From Chloromonas sp. AAM2 (lineage: Eukaryota > Chlorophyta > Chlorophyceae > Chlamydomonadales > Chlamydomonadaceae): a DNA stretch of 54,530 bases. Below, one piece after another: positions 1-14,687 of this stretch. Made by a program: the position numbers and the translations under genes. Under the pieces are notes generated by a model. That model was not told where the DNA came from. It made no database searches and worked only from the letters and a program-made list of their open reading frames with translations. The DNA lies in the NCBI GenBank assembly GCA_004335635.1, contig QAXH01006161.1, forward strand, positions 1,085 to 55,614, written 5' to 3'. Within the stretch, counting starts at the first letter, position 1. Each line of letters opens with the position of its first letter.

Positions 1-264
1 ATTCATCGTCGCTGCTCATTGCACCACTTGCGCATGGCAGTGCAGCCACCGGCACCAGGAATTCTGGTTGTCCAAGGGTGTCGCGGAAACGTAAATAATG
101 AACAACGGTTATTAAGCGACCTCCACCCTGCCCCCCAAGTTAAAAGTTCCTTTTAGGAACTTTTGCACCAACATCAACAGGCAAATACCATGCAAGGATC
201 AGTGTGCCATACAGCCTCTTCTATGCTGCGGCATGCCAAGCACACGCAGGCTAACGCACACATC
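1..264. other. Left-edge sequence before the first gene
   Basis: No gene is recognised here. The stretch probably holds the promoter and 5' leader of the FAHD1-like gene that starts at 265. Nothing else stands out. Confidence 0.4.
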
Positions 265-2048
265 ATGAAGCCTGCTAACATCTGGTACGACATCTTCCAA
301 CTGCAGACTTACAACCACGGCACACAACACGCAGAGTACCATTAATCAATATAGCCACGCCAGAGACAGGTTTATGACTTGCATGTCAGAAACTGGGCGT
401 GATCACAGAGTCTTATCACAACCCTTTGCGCGTCCTCTGGATTGCTGTAAAGCCACCTCCCAACGTCACATCAGGTGTTCTGACCGATGGTTGCAGGTGT
501 GTGGGTCGGAACTATGCAGAACACATCAAAGAGTTGGGCAATGACACCGGAGCCCCGGCCGAAGCCCCGATGATCTTTCTCAAAGCAGGCAGCACCATGC
601 TACCGTCCGGAAGCCGCTTGCTGCTCCCCTCATGGTCCCAGGATGTTCACCACGAGGTAAGGCAGATTTCATAGCTGCCAGCACTCACCAAGCGTCATGC
701 AAGGACAAACAACTCAGCAAACTGGCCAGCAGGTGTCATGTTTGCCAGTTCTGGGATAGTTTCTAAGAACTGCACTGGCACCAGTGTGGGACCTGCTGAA
801 TAGTGAGTGGCCCGATGCCACAAATCCACGCCTCATGCACCAGGATGAGCATAGATTTGCTTAGAATAGTGTGGCGGTGGGTATGTGCTTACCAAGGCGT
901 ACTGGCAACCAAAACCAGGTCTTGTTGTCAGGACCAAACTGACATTGAGATGTGGGGACGCAGGGCTGGGCAACTGGCAAACGTGTCTTTAGACTTTATG
1001 GATCCATAAGCCTCCAGACGTGATGCTCACAGGCCAAGCCAAAACACTCTGTATTGGGTTGCCTGCACGTGGTGCATGACAACTGTGTTACAGTGGCTGT
1101 AGCCCAGGCTTTAGGCAGACTCCCCTTCTGCCTGACAATTGACTCAGCAGTACCAGCGCATGCTGGTCTGCATACTTGCACTGTTGCCATACACACATAG
1201 GATGTTCAGAGCAGGGCATGTGTCTTGGCCAGCAGGTTGAGCTGGCCATTGAGCTGGACGATGAGCTGCAGCCCGCCTGGGGCGCGGTGGCCCTCGACCT
1301 CACAGCCCGGGACGTACAGGTGGGATACTCACAGCAGCTGCTACATGATCAGAGAATCGTGTGATTGGCTCGAACATTCGAAAAACAGCTTGTGCTAGCG
1401 TTGAAGCTCGAGGCCGTAGCGTAATGTTGCTGCTTAGACGCCAGGATGATTCAGGTTTATTGGTCGCAGTTCTTCTCTTCAGGTTTCTTGTTCGGAGCCA
1501 GCTGGGAGGACCGTTGTCTATCCAGCAAATTTTGCATTAGACTTGCATGTGTTGCAGAGCAAGCTAAAGAAGCAGCAGTGGCCCTGGACGCTGGCCAAGA
1601 GCTTCCCTCACTCCACACCGCTGGGCTCGCCTTTCTCCTTAAAAGGTGTGCAGCTGCCCGCTGAACACTCTATTCTTGCACCCTGTCGCCAGCTTCCTTT
1701 CTGTGTGGCTTAGTGCCGCCTCAGATTACAATCATATGCGATGCTTAAGTTGTGCGACGGTGTGATCACGCATTGTTTTGCGTAGGCCTGGATTTGCAGA
1801 ATCTGGAGCTTCACTTGACAGTGAATGGAAAAGTCAGACAGCATGGCAGCACATCTCTCATGCTCTTTCCATGCGAGCATCTGCTGGCCTACGTCCGCAA
1901 ACACTTCCCCGTCCTTCCCCATGATGTGGTGCTGACCGGCACACCTGCTGGCGTCTCTGCCTTAGCAGTTGGGGACCAGTTGGTTGCCAGTGTATTGCAT
2001 GGAGGCAAGCAGTTGAGCCTCGGAACATGGACAGTGACAAGAGAGTGA
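265..2048 (+). CDS. FAHD1: FAHD1-type acylpyruvase / fumarylacetoacetate hydrolase family protein
   Basis: Five exons: 265-284, 497-656, 1236-1319, 1558-1645 and 1786-2048, giving 204 residues; human FAHD1 is about 224. Family members hydrolyse acylpyruvates and decarboxylate oxaloacetate, usually in mitochondria. What is seen: CVGRNYAEH near the N-terminus; the metal-binding segment HHEVELAIEL, split by intron 2 and carrying the expected glutamates; ALDLTARDVQ with the third acidic ligand; WPWTLAKSF; and LTGTPAGV near the C-terminus. Exon phases fit throughout. Exon 1 is a tiny exon (ATG plus five codons and two bases) chosen because its GTACGA donor restores the frame exactly to W-CVGRNY; it is the least certain part. 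No long targeting peptide is present in this model. Intron 2 (657-1235) contains a MITE-like element. A TGTAA signal follows the stop by 25 bases. Confidence 0.9.
738..990. mobile_element. MITE-like element in FAHD1 intron 2
   Basis: The left end (738-759) matches the core GATGTTTGCCAGTTCTGGGA with few changes. The right end (about 968-990) carries the same motif in reverse orientation, CAACTGGCAAACGTGTCTTT, so the two ends form imperfect inverted repeats about 250 bp apart. Just inside the left end is ACTGGCACCAGTG, which resembles the matching position of the copy at 38421. There is no open frame, so this is a non-autonomous element. The exact boundaries and target-site duplication are not resolved. 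Confidence 0.6.
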
Positions 2049-2072
2049 GCAACAAGTGCTACCAAGGCCAGT

Positions 2073-2077
2073 TGTAA
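2073..2077 (+). terminator. TGTAA poly(A) signal of the FAHD1-like gene
   Basis: TGTAA lies 25 bases after the stop codon. Chlorophyte algae use UGUAA as their main polyadenylation signal. Confidence 0.6.
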
Positions 2078-2923
2078 CGCCAGTGATGTGTTGGAAATTG
2101 AATCAAGAGGTTCCAGCAGGAAGCATCAGCTCAAGCCTGTCTTCGCCATCCCTGCCAGTCAGCTTCCTGCTGTGGCATGGATGTTCCAGCCATCATTTCC
2201 TACCCTTCTCCTCTAGAAATTGAATGCCAACTGGTTTGCCACGATACTGATTGCTCAAGTTCTTCATGTCGCTTACTAGAATTGCCAGATAGCTTCCCAA
2301 ACTCACTGCCACCGGGTGGTAGTTGTGCATGACAGCGTGTGCCGTGCGCAAAGAGAAAATTTGCATGACGTTGCCAGTTTGACTGAACATCACTTCCAAG
2401 GGGTTCAAGTTTGTATCAGCGTCGCCTGTCCTGCCGGCTGGGGCTGCACTATGCAGTTGGTGACGCAAGGCTCAGCACACGTGACGCAAGGCTCACTGGA
2501 TGGCTTACACATATCACGAGCAAATCCCAAGGTATGCAGAACAACTGGCTTTACTTGCAGAGCATGTGCTCTTCTGCCTCAGCGCAGCCATACTGGTCCC
2601 ACAGTCATTGTCATCACAAGGCAAGCAAATGTCAACGAATCAGTCAAAGGTGTACTGCCACAAGTGGTCCAACTGTTGGTACACTGCAGATGCAACCTTC
2701 AGGCATTGGCATGCCATCAAGCACATCATGGACGTGGTCAAGATGTCCAGAAATCACAAACATGAACTGGCACGGCAAGGTGCATGTCAGACAACGTAAA
2801 AGCAAGCACGTGTGCGCGCCTGCTAGTCAGGAGGTGCGCATTGGCAGCGCCCTGTTCCAATGTCCGGGCAATGTTCAGCATCAGAGCAAGACCAACAAGA
2901 GGCCCAAGGTTTGAGCGCGTTGT
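2078..2923. other. Region between convergent FAHD1 and beta-tubulin 3' ends
   Basis: This should hold the 3' UTR of the tubulin gene (minus strand) and the end of the FAHD1 transcript. Open frames of up to 167 codons on the plus strand show no family signature and overlap one another in different frames, so no gene is called. Confidence 0.5.
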
Positions 2924-5227
<2,304 letters not shown>

Positions 5228-7361
5228 CTTTGCTGGTGTATGTGAAGCTTGAGGAAGAGGATGCTAGCGCTGGTTTGTGGGCGACGTTTGCAGAGGTGGC
5301 TGACCAAATCCTTTGTGCAAACGAACAGGCCGCGGAAAAACCGACTTTGTGTACGGCTATGAGGGCACTGGAAAGAATCCGAGCCGCGCCACACGCTTGC
5401 CTCTGTGCTTAAGCTTGACTGAGTGCCGACATGTAGCCGACTGTAGCCATTCAATTGCATGCTTTGAATTTGAACTGGTGCCTGTCGTGAATTGCCCGAC
5501 CCACTTTTTACGTCACATGCAGAGGCACCCGTATCTCGTTGCTAAAGAGCCGGCATTCCTGGCGAAAATACTCTCTTATCGTTGTTCTGATTTCACAGGT
5601 GCTGGTCATAAGGCACAGTTGCACCTACACAGCCACAACTTTAGATAAACTGAGGCATGTGGCATCATGGAGTGGCATGACGGGACCCAGGAAGCTGTTG
5701 CCATGAACACTACAGCCAGTAGCCTGAGTCTGGTCTCCAGAACAGATTTGTTTCCCAATCTCAACGAAATTGGACAGCCATGTGAAGCAGCGCCTTCACC
5801 TTGACTTCGCATAGAAGACTGTTCAGCATAGTCCCATGCCTCTTCACCTCGGCCAGACTTGCTCACCGCTGCTGAGTTGTCCTCAACCTGACACCTTGCA
5901 TGCCCTGCCGATGCTAATCTTTGGCCTACGCGTTGTGCCACTTTGCTGGCTTCCTTGGAGTTAAACCAGCAACCCAGAAATAGCAGAGGCCTGTCCTTAG
6001 TGTGTATAAAATTGAGCCAGAACGCACTGAGTTGCCATTACTACACTTGATGGCTGGCATACTGGTCAACCAGTGCCAGCCAGCCAACGCGCTGCTGCCA
6101 GGTCTCTATGGTCAAGATATGCAGTCATCCCCTGGCACTGGATCCCTTGGCACTCGACCTTCGTGCTCCAACTGCCTAGAAGTAACATGCCGACTCATGA
6201 ACTGGTCTACTCTCCCTATCGTTGGATAGAATCTGGCTGCTTGAAAGCATGTATTGCATGCTAACACCTTCTGCTTTGTGAATCCAAATGCATCCCAAGC
6301 CTGCTTCTTGGCATTCAGTTGACTTATGCTTGGCTGTAGGCGAGTTGGTGGACTGATTGGCCAGCTTGCCATGCCGGACGGATATTTAATGATTGATGTG
6401 TAAATGTACCGCAAGTGTACTAGCGTTTCTGTGTAGAAGGGACAGGGTGACGGGACACTCGGTTCTGGCAATGCTGCTCAGGAAAGCACCGGCACGTCCA
6501 TAGCCTACATGATGCAAAACTTACACCAGGACAGGTGGGCTCCTAAATTCCCTTTACTCAGTGCTATGCAGGGTCTGCTAAGCTGACGTAACAACGGCTC
6601 AAAGTGCTTGCGAACTCTCTTACTAGCCAGGCGATTGCCTGGCACGCTCGCTTGCATCACTCTTCGAGAAGTGTCAACTAGCAAAGCGCATATTCAGCGC
6701 ACAAGCAAAAAACAGCCCCAAGCGGGACTGGTCAATGGCGTCCCCTCACAATCTGTCGGCACCTTCTTGACTTATCTGTAATGTACACATCTGTCATTCG
6801 GCTATGAAATGAATATCCAATGTAGTAAGTTGAAGGAGTGTTCCAACGCCCTTGGTGCAGCAATTGACGGATCTCCCAGCTATTCATAACTTACAGACCG
6901 CATGGCCAAGCTCTCACAACTCTGTGCCCATACCAGCTGAGCAGTCCATTTCGTGGATCAGTTCACTACAATTCACAGCGAACCATGGTCTAAGCCTAGC
7001 ACCCCTGAACAGGCAAGAATTCAGGCCTTGACAGGGACCCCGCCTTCCCTAGGCACTGGGCCTTGAACGATTTGACGCATCATCATGCTTGTTCGTATGA
7101 ACGTGTCGCAATCCAACGGCCATAGCTCTACAGTTATGTACATCCCACGTTGAAGCCCTCGCTGCACGGTATGTCCTCACGCCTTCATGCATACATGGGC
7201 TTGCCTCGAGACTGCCCACAACCAGCTCAGGTCAAGCTCTCCCTCTGCAGCCACCGCTCCAATCGATGTCAACTCACTTGACATAGGCTCAGCGGCCATG
7301 CACGCTGCAGCCCACCAGCCATTGTTAACGAGTCTCAAACCCTTGCAGGTGATAACCCCAC
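5228..7361. other. Intergenic: beta-tubulin promoter side and UGP3 3' side
   Basis: Both flanking genes are on the minus strand, so this 2.1 kb holds the tubulin promoter at its left end and the UGP3 3' UTR at its right end. A TGTAA on the minus strand (TTACA at 6891-6895) is a possible UGP3 poly(A) signal but lies about 470 bases downstream of the stop. Open frames (for example 5606-5941 minus) show no recognisable protein. Confidence 0.5.
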
Positions 7362-10300
7362 TCAAATGTTGAAGTCCACGTCCGCTTCAATGGCATTGAG
7401 CTGCTGCAGCATGCCCCAGGTAGAAGGGGGCGGCACTGAAATCACTGGGGAGGCGTGGCCTGGTGTGCGGATGGGTCCTGGGGTCTTAGCTGCAGCTCGG
7501 CCTGCGGTGGGGCTTCTGCGAGGGTTGGTGTGCACTGGCTGGGCATTGCCGTCCACGCCATTGCGGGAACTGCTGGGTGTGATACCATTGGCACGTGCTG
7601 AATGTGGCGTGGCGGCTGTGGGGGCAAGGGAGGCTGGCTTGTGCACCAGGCTGGGCAGGACCACACCATTGGCCTTGGTGGGAATACCGGGGATTGTGGT
7701 GGTGGTGATGGCTGGGGAGGTGGCGCTGGTGGCGCTGACAAACTGGAGCTGGATTTGACCTGACTCGAGTATGGTGTAGGCCCACTGCCATGTGGGCATG
7801 CCCCACATCAAGGGGTACGTGTCGACTTGCAAGGAACCTGAGAGCGCAAACGTGCAGAGACAAGGCTCTCAGTGGCTTGAACTTGTGGCCTGAGCAGGCA
7901 CGGCAGCTGGTATGGTACTGTGCGCACTACCTGCACACATGCTTATGTTGCACGCATCTCAAGATGCCCCCATTGCTGTGCGCGCCCAACTGTAGCCATG
8001 TGTCAGCCTTGGCAGCATACTGGCCAGACTCTTTTACCTCCACTGGGGAGGCAGTGAACAACCTCACAAGCCGTTCGTTTGTTCAGGCCCTGTTTTCTCC
8101 TGCCCCTTCCCCCTGTGCCTCCCTTCGCTGGTATCCCGACCCACCTTGCGCGTCCTGGCTGACCACCATCCTGCAGCCATCCGGCACTTCAAACGTGTGG
8201 TCGCCGACCAGCGCCACGTTGTGTGCCTCGAATTCCGACTGCCCCCGCAGCAGCACCCGCACGGCCTCGCGCCGCGCCACCTTGTGCTGCCAGTACACGT
8301 TCCCTGGCGCCGCCCAGTCAATGCCCGCGTTGTGGATGTGGACATTGCTCATGTGAACACGGCCACAGGAGGAGCTGTAGGACAGCCGCTGCTCAGTGGT
8401 GTCGCTTAATTGGCTGAGCGGCTGGGTGGCTGGTGTGTCAGGTGCTGTCTGGGTGCTTGATGCGTGTGCGGTGGTATCGGTGGAGGGCGTAGGCTCCATG
8501 TGGCCCACTATGTTGTCGGCATACACCTGAAGGAAGCAACAGCAGATTACATTTCTGTCAGAGGAACGATTCAAGACTGGCCGGAGCGGCCAGTCGGTAT
8601 ACAGTGCGTTCGGATTACAGTGCAAGCCTTGTGTCTGTTTGTGTGCGCTCCGGATCACATCAATCAAGTGCATCGGCCCAATCGTGATCAATGCTGATGG
8701 AGGACGGCAAAAAATCTACTTGAAACTGCCAACATGACAGTGCACTTTTGTACTACGTCCAAATCATAGATCTGTTGACGTGGGTTCGTGTGTGCGCTGC
8801 CAGTACAGCGTGTATGTGCACACACTCAAAATGCCACGACACAGAAGATTGTCGGAGCCAATACACAGAATGCTGTCAGAGCCATAACCAAGTGCCACTG
8901 GAGGACTGGAGCTACTGGAGAACTGGCAATCCACACATGACACGTGCAAGCCACGAGTATGGCATGACACGCCCCGATCCCCACAAACACGCGCACAACC
9001 CAATTGCCATCACGCATGACCTCCCAATCGCTAGCCCCTCACCAGCAGGCTTCCCTCCACGTGCACGTCCCTAATCCTCGCCTCCGCCACCTCCAGCACC
9101 ATTTCACTGCCGTGCTGCAGGCTGCCGCCCACAAGCTTCTGGCTGATCACGTCCCAGAGGGGACCTGGGCACACCAAGAAAAGTGCAGACATCGTGCCTC
9201 TAGTTCGCTGGGCAGCATACCATACCAGACGCTGCTCCATCCTGTAGCGTGAAAAAGCGCTCCTGCTGTACAACGACACACACATGCCCAAGGAAGCTGC
9301 TCTACCCAAGCCAACCCAAGCTTGTCCCGGCCAACCCACTTTCATGCATGGCTGTCTTTGCCCAACTCCTGTGTGATACTTTACATGCCAGACACCTGCC
9401 TGTGCCTGCCTTTCACATGTTCATGATCCGCCTGCCGCCCTACGCGGCACTTGCTGTTGATATGCAAGAAGGTGTTGACTTCCTACAACCTACAATGTAC
9501 AAAAACATCATGTTTGCCGACACCATGTCACACACCGAGTGCTGGGTTGAACAGGAAGACGAAGCCTGGCCCGTCCCTGAGGTACTGCTCCACACTGCCC
9601 AGCTCCGGCGCCTGCTTGACCGCGCACTGCTGCAGCAGGTGCCACGCGTTGCGCTGAAGGTCGTAGAACGACCCGTCGGGCGTCTGGCTGATGCGCGTGC
9701 TGGAGGGGTCGCGCTTCTTCTTGGCACTGCTGGTCACCTGGGGATGCACAGTACGTAACAGCACAGGGAATGGTAGGGTGACACACTCTCAGTTGTTGCC
9801 CAGTGCGGGCTCCACCAGCCAGTCAACGTGGTAGCCATTAACGTTTGCAACATGGTCAAGGTGGCATGTGGGCCAGTACCACTGAGACGAGTCAACAACA
9901 TGAAACTCTGAAAGTTCAGCACTTCTGGCGCCAATAAACAGCCATGTTCTCAGGGCAATGATAGACCATGTCAGTCAAATGAGGCTCGCATGCCTGTCCT
10001 GGCAAATCCTTGCCTAAGCCAACCGAGCCTGCAGTGTTGCCCTGACCTTGCGCCGCATGTTGTACACTAGGAATGTGGACAGCTCCCGGTCTGCGGCCTC
10101 GCTGGGGGACAAGGAGCTGGGCAGCCTGCAAGGGAGGAAAACCGACAAAAAAGGGTTCAGTGTAGGTACCCTTGGCAATGCGACCTTGGCTGCGTCGCTG
10201 GGCTCTTCACATTTTTGGCGACGCTCCCAGATAGAAAGCTCACACAACCCTGCTTGCGTCAGTGCCAACTCCACTGACTGCAGCGCTGACAAGCAATCTG

Positions 10301-13300
10301 TGTATTCGCGCCAAGGAACTGCCAACTTGACGCCATTTGGTCGTGATGATCACCACACCTCACCACCAACGTAGCCTTCTACGTCCATCAGCTGTGTGCA
10401 CCATGTTGGCTGCCTCATACCATTGTAGTCTTCTGAGCCTGCTCCACAAACGCTTGGCATGCATTCCTGGCAGCAGTCCCTCCCTTCCTCCCCCTCCACC
10501 CACTTGTTGGTCATGTAGTCTGCGATGTTCTGCATGGTGCACTCCATGCGCCCTGCATGCAGCTGCGCCTGCTGGCCCGTGAGCGGATCCGTGTACACGA
10601 CCTGCTTCTTGGTGTTGAAGATCAGGCCCGGCATCAGCTGCTCAGAGCTGCTGGAACGAATAGCGTCCTGAACGAGTGCACACAAACAGTGCGCCGCACA
10701 CCTGTTGGGGCGTACTTGAATCTGGTGTGGCCATTTATGCTGCTGCAGTGCAAGCCAAACAGCCAAGAAGCACCCGAGGGCTAGGTCTGCTCACCTGCAC
10801 TACTTTCTTGGCCTCCGCCAGCCCGACATAGAGCACGTTAGTGTTAGCTGGGAACACGGATCGCCTCGAGGTGCCGTCCACGGGCTGGTCGCTGATACCC
10901 AGCCGCTCAAACTCAGTGTACTCAATGTTGGTGTAACCGTACTCGTACTGCCACTCATTGCCTGTGCAGAGGCAGCAAACGATGATTATGATTGAGGTGT
11001 ACACCCTGACAGATTCACTAGCAACTGCTTGCCTAACAACGCATTACATCCAGCATCCTGGCACATAGACGTGGACTTGCCGCCTATGCTTATCTGCCTG
11101 CGAAGTTGAAGCAATCTTCCTGTATTTCTGCATGAAGCTTGCCTTTTGGGAAACTGGAGCAAACTCTTTGATTTGAAGTCTGCTTCATAGACTGCAATCG
11201 CCCATCAGGCCCGTGCTCACCCTTCCTCACGCGACGCTCCTGCAGCACATTGCATCCCTCCGACGCGCCTATGGTTCGGTCGCAGCTCATGAAGCCGAAG
11301 GCCGAGTGCTGCCTGGAGGCCCCGCAGCCCGTGAGCGCCAGCAGGGTGGTGTCCATGCCCGCCATGGGATTGCTGATCTGACGCACCAGCGCAGCGCTAC
11401 GGTTCTACAACGCAACAAGCCATGCAGGCAGACCACTGATCAATCACCGCATCTGCCCATTAAGGTCAATTATCAGGGCATGAGCATGCCGTTGGCGCAT
11501 CACCCAGGCAATGCAATCATCACATACACTCACATGCTAGTCAACAGGAAACTAGGCCAAAGCCACTGAAGCTGGCAGTACATCAAATTCGAACTACGTG
11601 ACATAGGAGATGGGACTTGTCAACTCACCAGTGTCGCAAGCCAAGAGAACACTCCCTCATCCCACATGAGCTTCCATATGGCCCCATGCCCGCCGGGTTT
11701 GGCCATGGGCTGCATGGCGCCGCTCAGCAGCCAGCGCCCGTCCGATACGCTGATCACGGGCACCAGCGGCTGCCTGAGGGGCACATGACACGACATACAC
11801 GGAAGGAAGCGGTGGCATACCATTCCATCAATTGGACAAGCACAGGGTACAGTATATTCACTGTCAAGAACTCTATTGTGATGGCGTGGGCTAAAGTGCT
11901 GTTGCCTGGAAATGAGTAGAAAGTCAGCAAGCTTTGGTCGTATTTCAAATCGCCATCAGAGCAGACACAGTCACATGCCATGCAGGTGCTCTCACTTGAA
12001 GATGCGGAATGCGTTGCGTCCCCTGCCGAACCAGTTGAGTGACTCCATGAGCTTTGTCATGCGCTGGTGGTTGCCCTTGGCCTCCGAGGACATGATGGCC
12101 ACGGGGGTGGTCACCTGGAGCAACACACATGCAAAGGGGTCGAGCAGCGAGAGAGCCAAGTGGGGTCGAGGTTGCAGGCCCAACAGTGACTGACGTGCCT
12201 CTTGTGTTGTTGTCCACATCATGAGCTGAGTGCATATCATTGTCAAAGCAGAACCGAGGACGTGCTAGCGTACAGCCTGTCAGCTTGACACGCTATCCAC
12301 GGCATCATGCTAATAACAGTTGTGCAGCACGCCAAGAGGGCCAAGACCCTTGTCTGCCTCCTGAACTAGGTAAAGACAAAGAGCAGTGTCCAAGCCACAC
12401 CTGCTTGCCCGTGAGTTTGTAGTAGAGGTACTCCCTCGCCTGCAGGTCCCTGATGAGCCCCTCCATCATGGTGCGCCCGCAGTACGGCAGCATGGCGGCG
12501 GGCAGGCACTCGCCCGTCACCTCGCACTTGAGGCCCAGGCGGTCACCGGCACCTGAAGGGCAGCACATCAGCGTGCTGTGATACCATGCACAATCAACTG
12601 CTACACATCTCGATCCTAACTTCAAAACCTGTGCAATTGTGCTGGGCTCACATGACCTGCCGGCCATGCAGTGCATGCATCAGCTGGGTGTTGGGGGAAG
12701 GAGCTGTGATGCAGCGTACAGGCACCATGCCGGGTGTGACTGGAGAGAGGCGCGTCTCACCTCCCACGGGGTATATCTCCGCCATCTGGGGCAGCGCCAT
12801 GAGTCCGGCCGCTGCGGTGCGGCTGCCCACCTCCCGCCCGCCCTCGCCCGCAAGGTCCAGCGCTCGGGGCACGTGGTAGCTCACATGCACGTCTGAGCCC
12901 TCAACCTGGGGGCGGACAGTCGACATTGGACGCTGAGTCAGTATAGTCAGGTATATCACCAATGAACAGAAGGACTGTAAAGCTATGATCACTAGAAGTT
13001 GGGCTTGGAAACAGCCAGTCTATAATGAAAACGTAACAGTTCACTAGTATAGCCAGTATTGTTGACACACAGACAAGGCACAAAAGCTCGGTGAACACGT
13101 TGATGATATGCCACATGCACTCAGAAGTCAGTGTTGATGTGCCCAGCCCGCCACCCACGAGCCATAGCAGCGTCCCACCTCAGCTGATCCGCTCTGGCTG
13201 TTGTCCGTTGCCAGTGCCTGCCTGGCCTTCCTGGCCTGGCGCATCTCAGCCGATCCCTCTACTATGAGTCCCAGGCTGCGGCACTGGTAGCCCAGCACCC

Positions 13301-14687
13301 CGCCTATTGAATCGTAGAACTGCTCCACGCGCAGCAGCGAGGCGGAGAGCGTGTCCAGCGCATGGCGCAAGGAGTGACCTGCACACAGCCACAGGGTGAG
13401 GCGGTGCAGTCAGGGGGCAGGGCGGATGGACAGTGCCAGGCAAGGGCCAGGCGGTTGTGCTACACGTAAAATGATGTGGCGCGTGGACAAGCATGCTGGC
13501 AATTAAGCCCAGGTCACCCGCTGAGTGCGGAAAGATGCAGGCTCAGTCCAAGCGCCCAGCTGTCCAGCTGTCCATGAGAGCAGTGCAAGCAGCTCATGGT
13601 GGTGTGGCTGGAGCAGCAAGAAAGACTCGGTCGTGTCTTGACAGATAGCCTTGTGCACGTACCCAGTGAGTGCTGGCCCTTCTCTGGCATGTGCAGCACG
13701 TGGTCCTGTCCCATGGCAGGCAGGCACAGGAGCACGTACTGCTGCTCTATCGGCATGCTGCGCAACCTCTGCACCACAGCGGCATGCCTGCACAAGCACA
13801 CAGGCACATGATGCCCTTACATACAATGTGTGTGTACTTGCAAAACACACTGTGCCAAGATGCGCAGTGTTGAGAAAATGCAGGTAGGTTTGCGTCTTTG
13901 CATGCCTGGGCTCACACCTGGAATTGGCCAAAAAAGCCGCAACGCGCTCGCACCCAGTAAGAAAAGCAACCTGCATGGCATGGCACACCAGATGTTCATG
14001 AGTGACTATCACACGAGGCACACTGATGGTAATCAGAAGGCGTACAACAGGAGTGACATCACTGAGGAACAGTACAAGCTGTACTAGCATTCTGAGCCTG
14101 GTGGTAGCGACTCACACGGAGCCACCAACCCACATTGTGGTATCAGTCTGGTGTGCTGGTGTGTAACGAAGCTATGCCAGATATCAAAGACGTACCTTGT
14201 CTTGCAGGCTTGGAGTAGCCTGTAGTTTAGCAATGAGTTGTTCTAGGCGATCCAGCTCTTCAATGCATTGGTGCTGCTGTTGCTGCAACTGCACTGGGGT
14301 CACTTGCTCAGGGGCGGTGCTGATGGCAGTGGCAGGTGGCTGCACAGCTGGTGGAGCGGAAGTGGAAGTGGGTTGGCTGCGGCTTTGGCTGTTGGCCGAT
14401 GTCCGTTTCAACGAGGGCCAAACATCCTCTGGGTTGAAGTCGCACTCCAAGGACATGTGGGATGCCAGCATGCGAATGACCTCGTCATGAGGCACCCACT
14501 CATCTCCTTCCAGTGCTTGCAGGGATGTAGGTGATGGCAGTTCAGTTACCCGGCAGATCAGGTTGCCTGACCGCTGGACACTGCTGGACTGATGCCAGCA
14601 TCTGGCATGTGCAGGGCGTGCCACTTGAGCAGTTGGGCGTCCAATGGTGGCATTGCGTGGTCCATTGCATGGTAGTTGAAGGGACAT
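7362..14687 (-). CDS. UGP3: Plastid UDP-glucose pyrophosphorylase 3 (sulfolipid pathway)
   Basis: Sixteen exons: 14196-14687, 13918-13970, 13663-13787, 13179-13378, 12761-12905, 12401-12552, 11996-12114, 11629-11773, 11221-11404, 10795-10961, 10504-10667, 10047-10125, 9536-9737, 9043-9164, 8145-8526 and 7362-7837. They sum to 3207 bases (1068 residues) with every phase matching. In plants UGP3 makes UDP-glucose from UTP and glucose-1-phosphate in the chloroplast for the sulfoquinovose head group of SQDG, upstream of SQD1. Seen, in order: a Ser/Arg/Ala-rich transit-like start; a Gln/Pro-rich linker; FYDSIGGVLGYQ; YCGRTMMEGLIRDLQAREYLYYKL; GRGRNAFRIF; KPGGHGAIWKL; MDTTLLALTGCG; FPANTNVLYV; ECTMQNIAD; LVYNMRRKVTSSAKKK; FEVPDG near the C-terminus. 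The protein is longer than the Arabidopsis enzyme (about 880), with a C-terminal Thr/Pro/Ala-rich extension of about 110 residues. The start at 14687 is favoured by the transit-like sequence. Confidence 0.95.

Noticed and set aside
399..674. Open frame from 399 as the FAHD1 start
   Set aside because: It begins with GTG, and a GT-AG intron from 285 to 496 gives an ATG start and a better family match.
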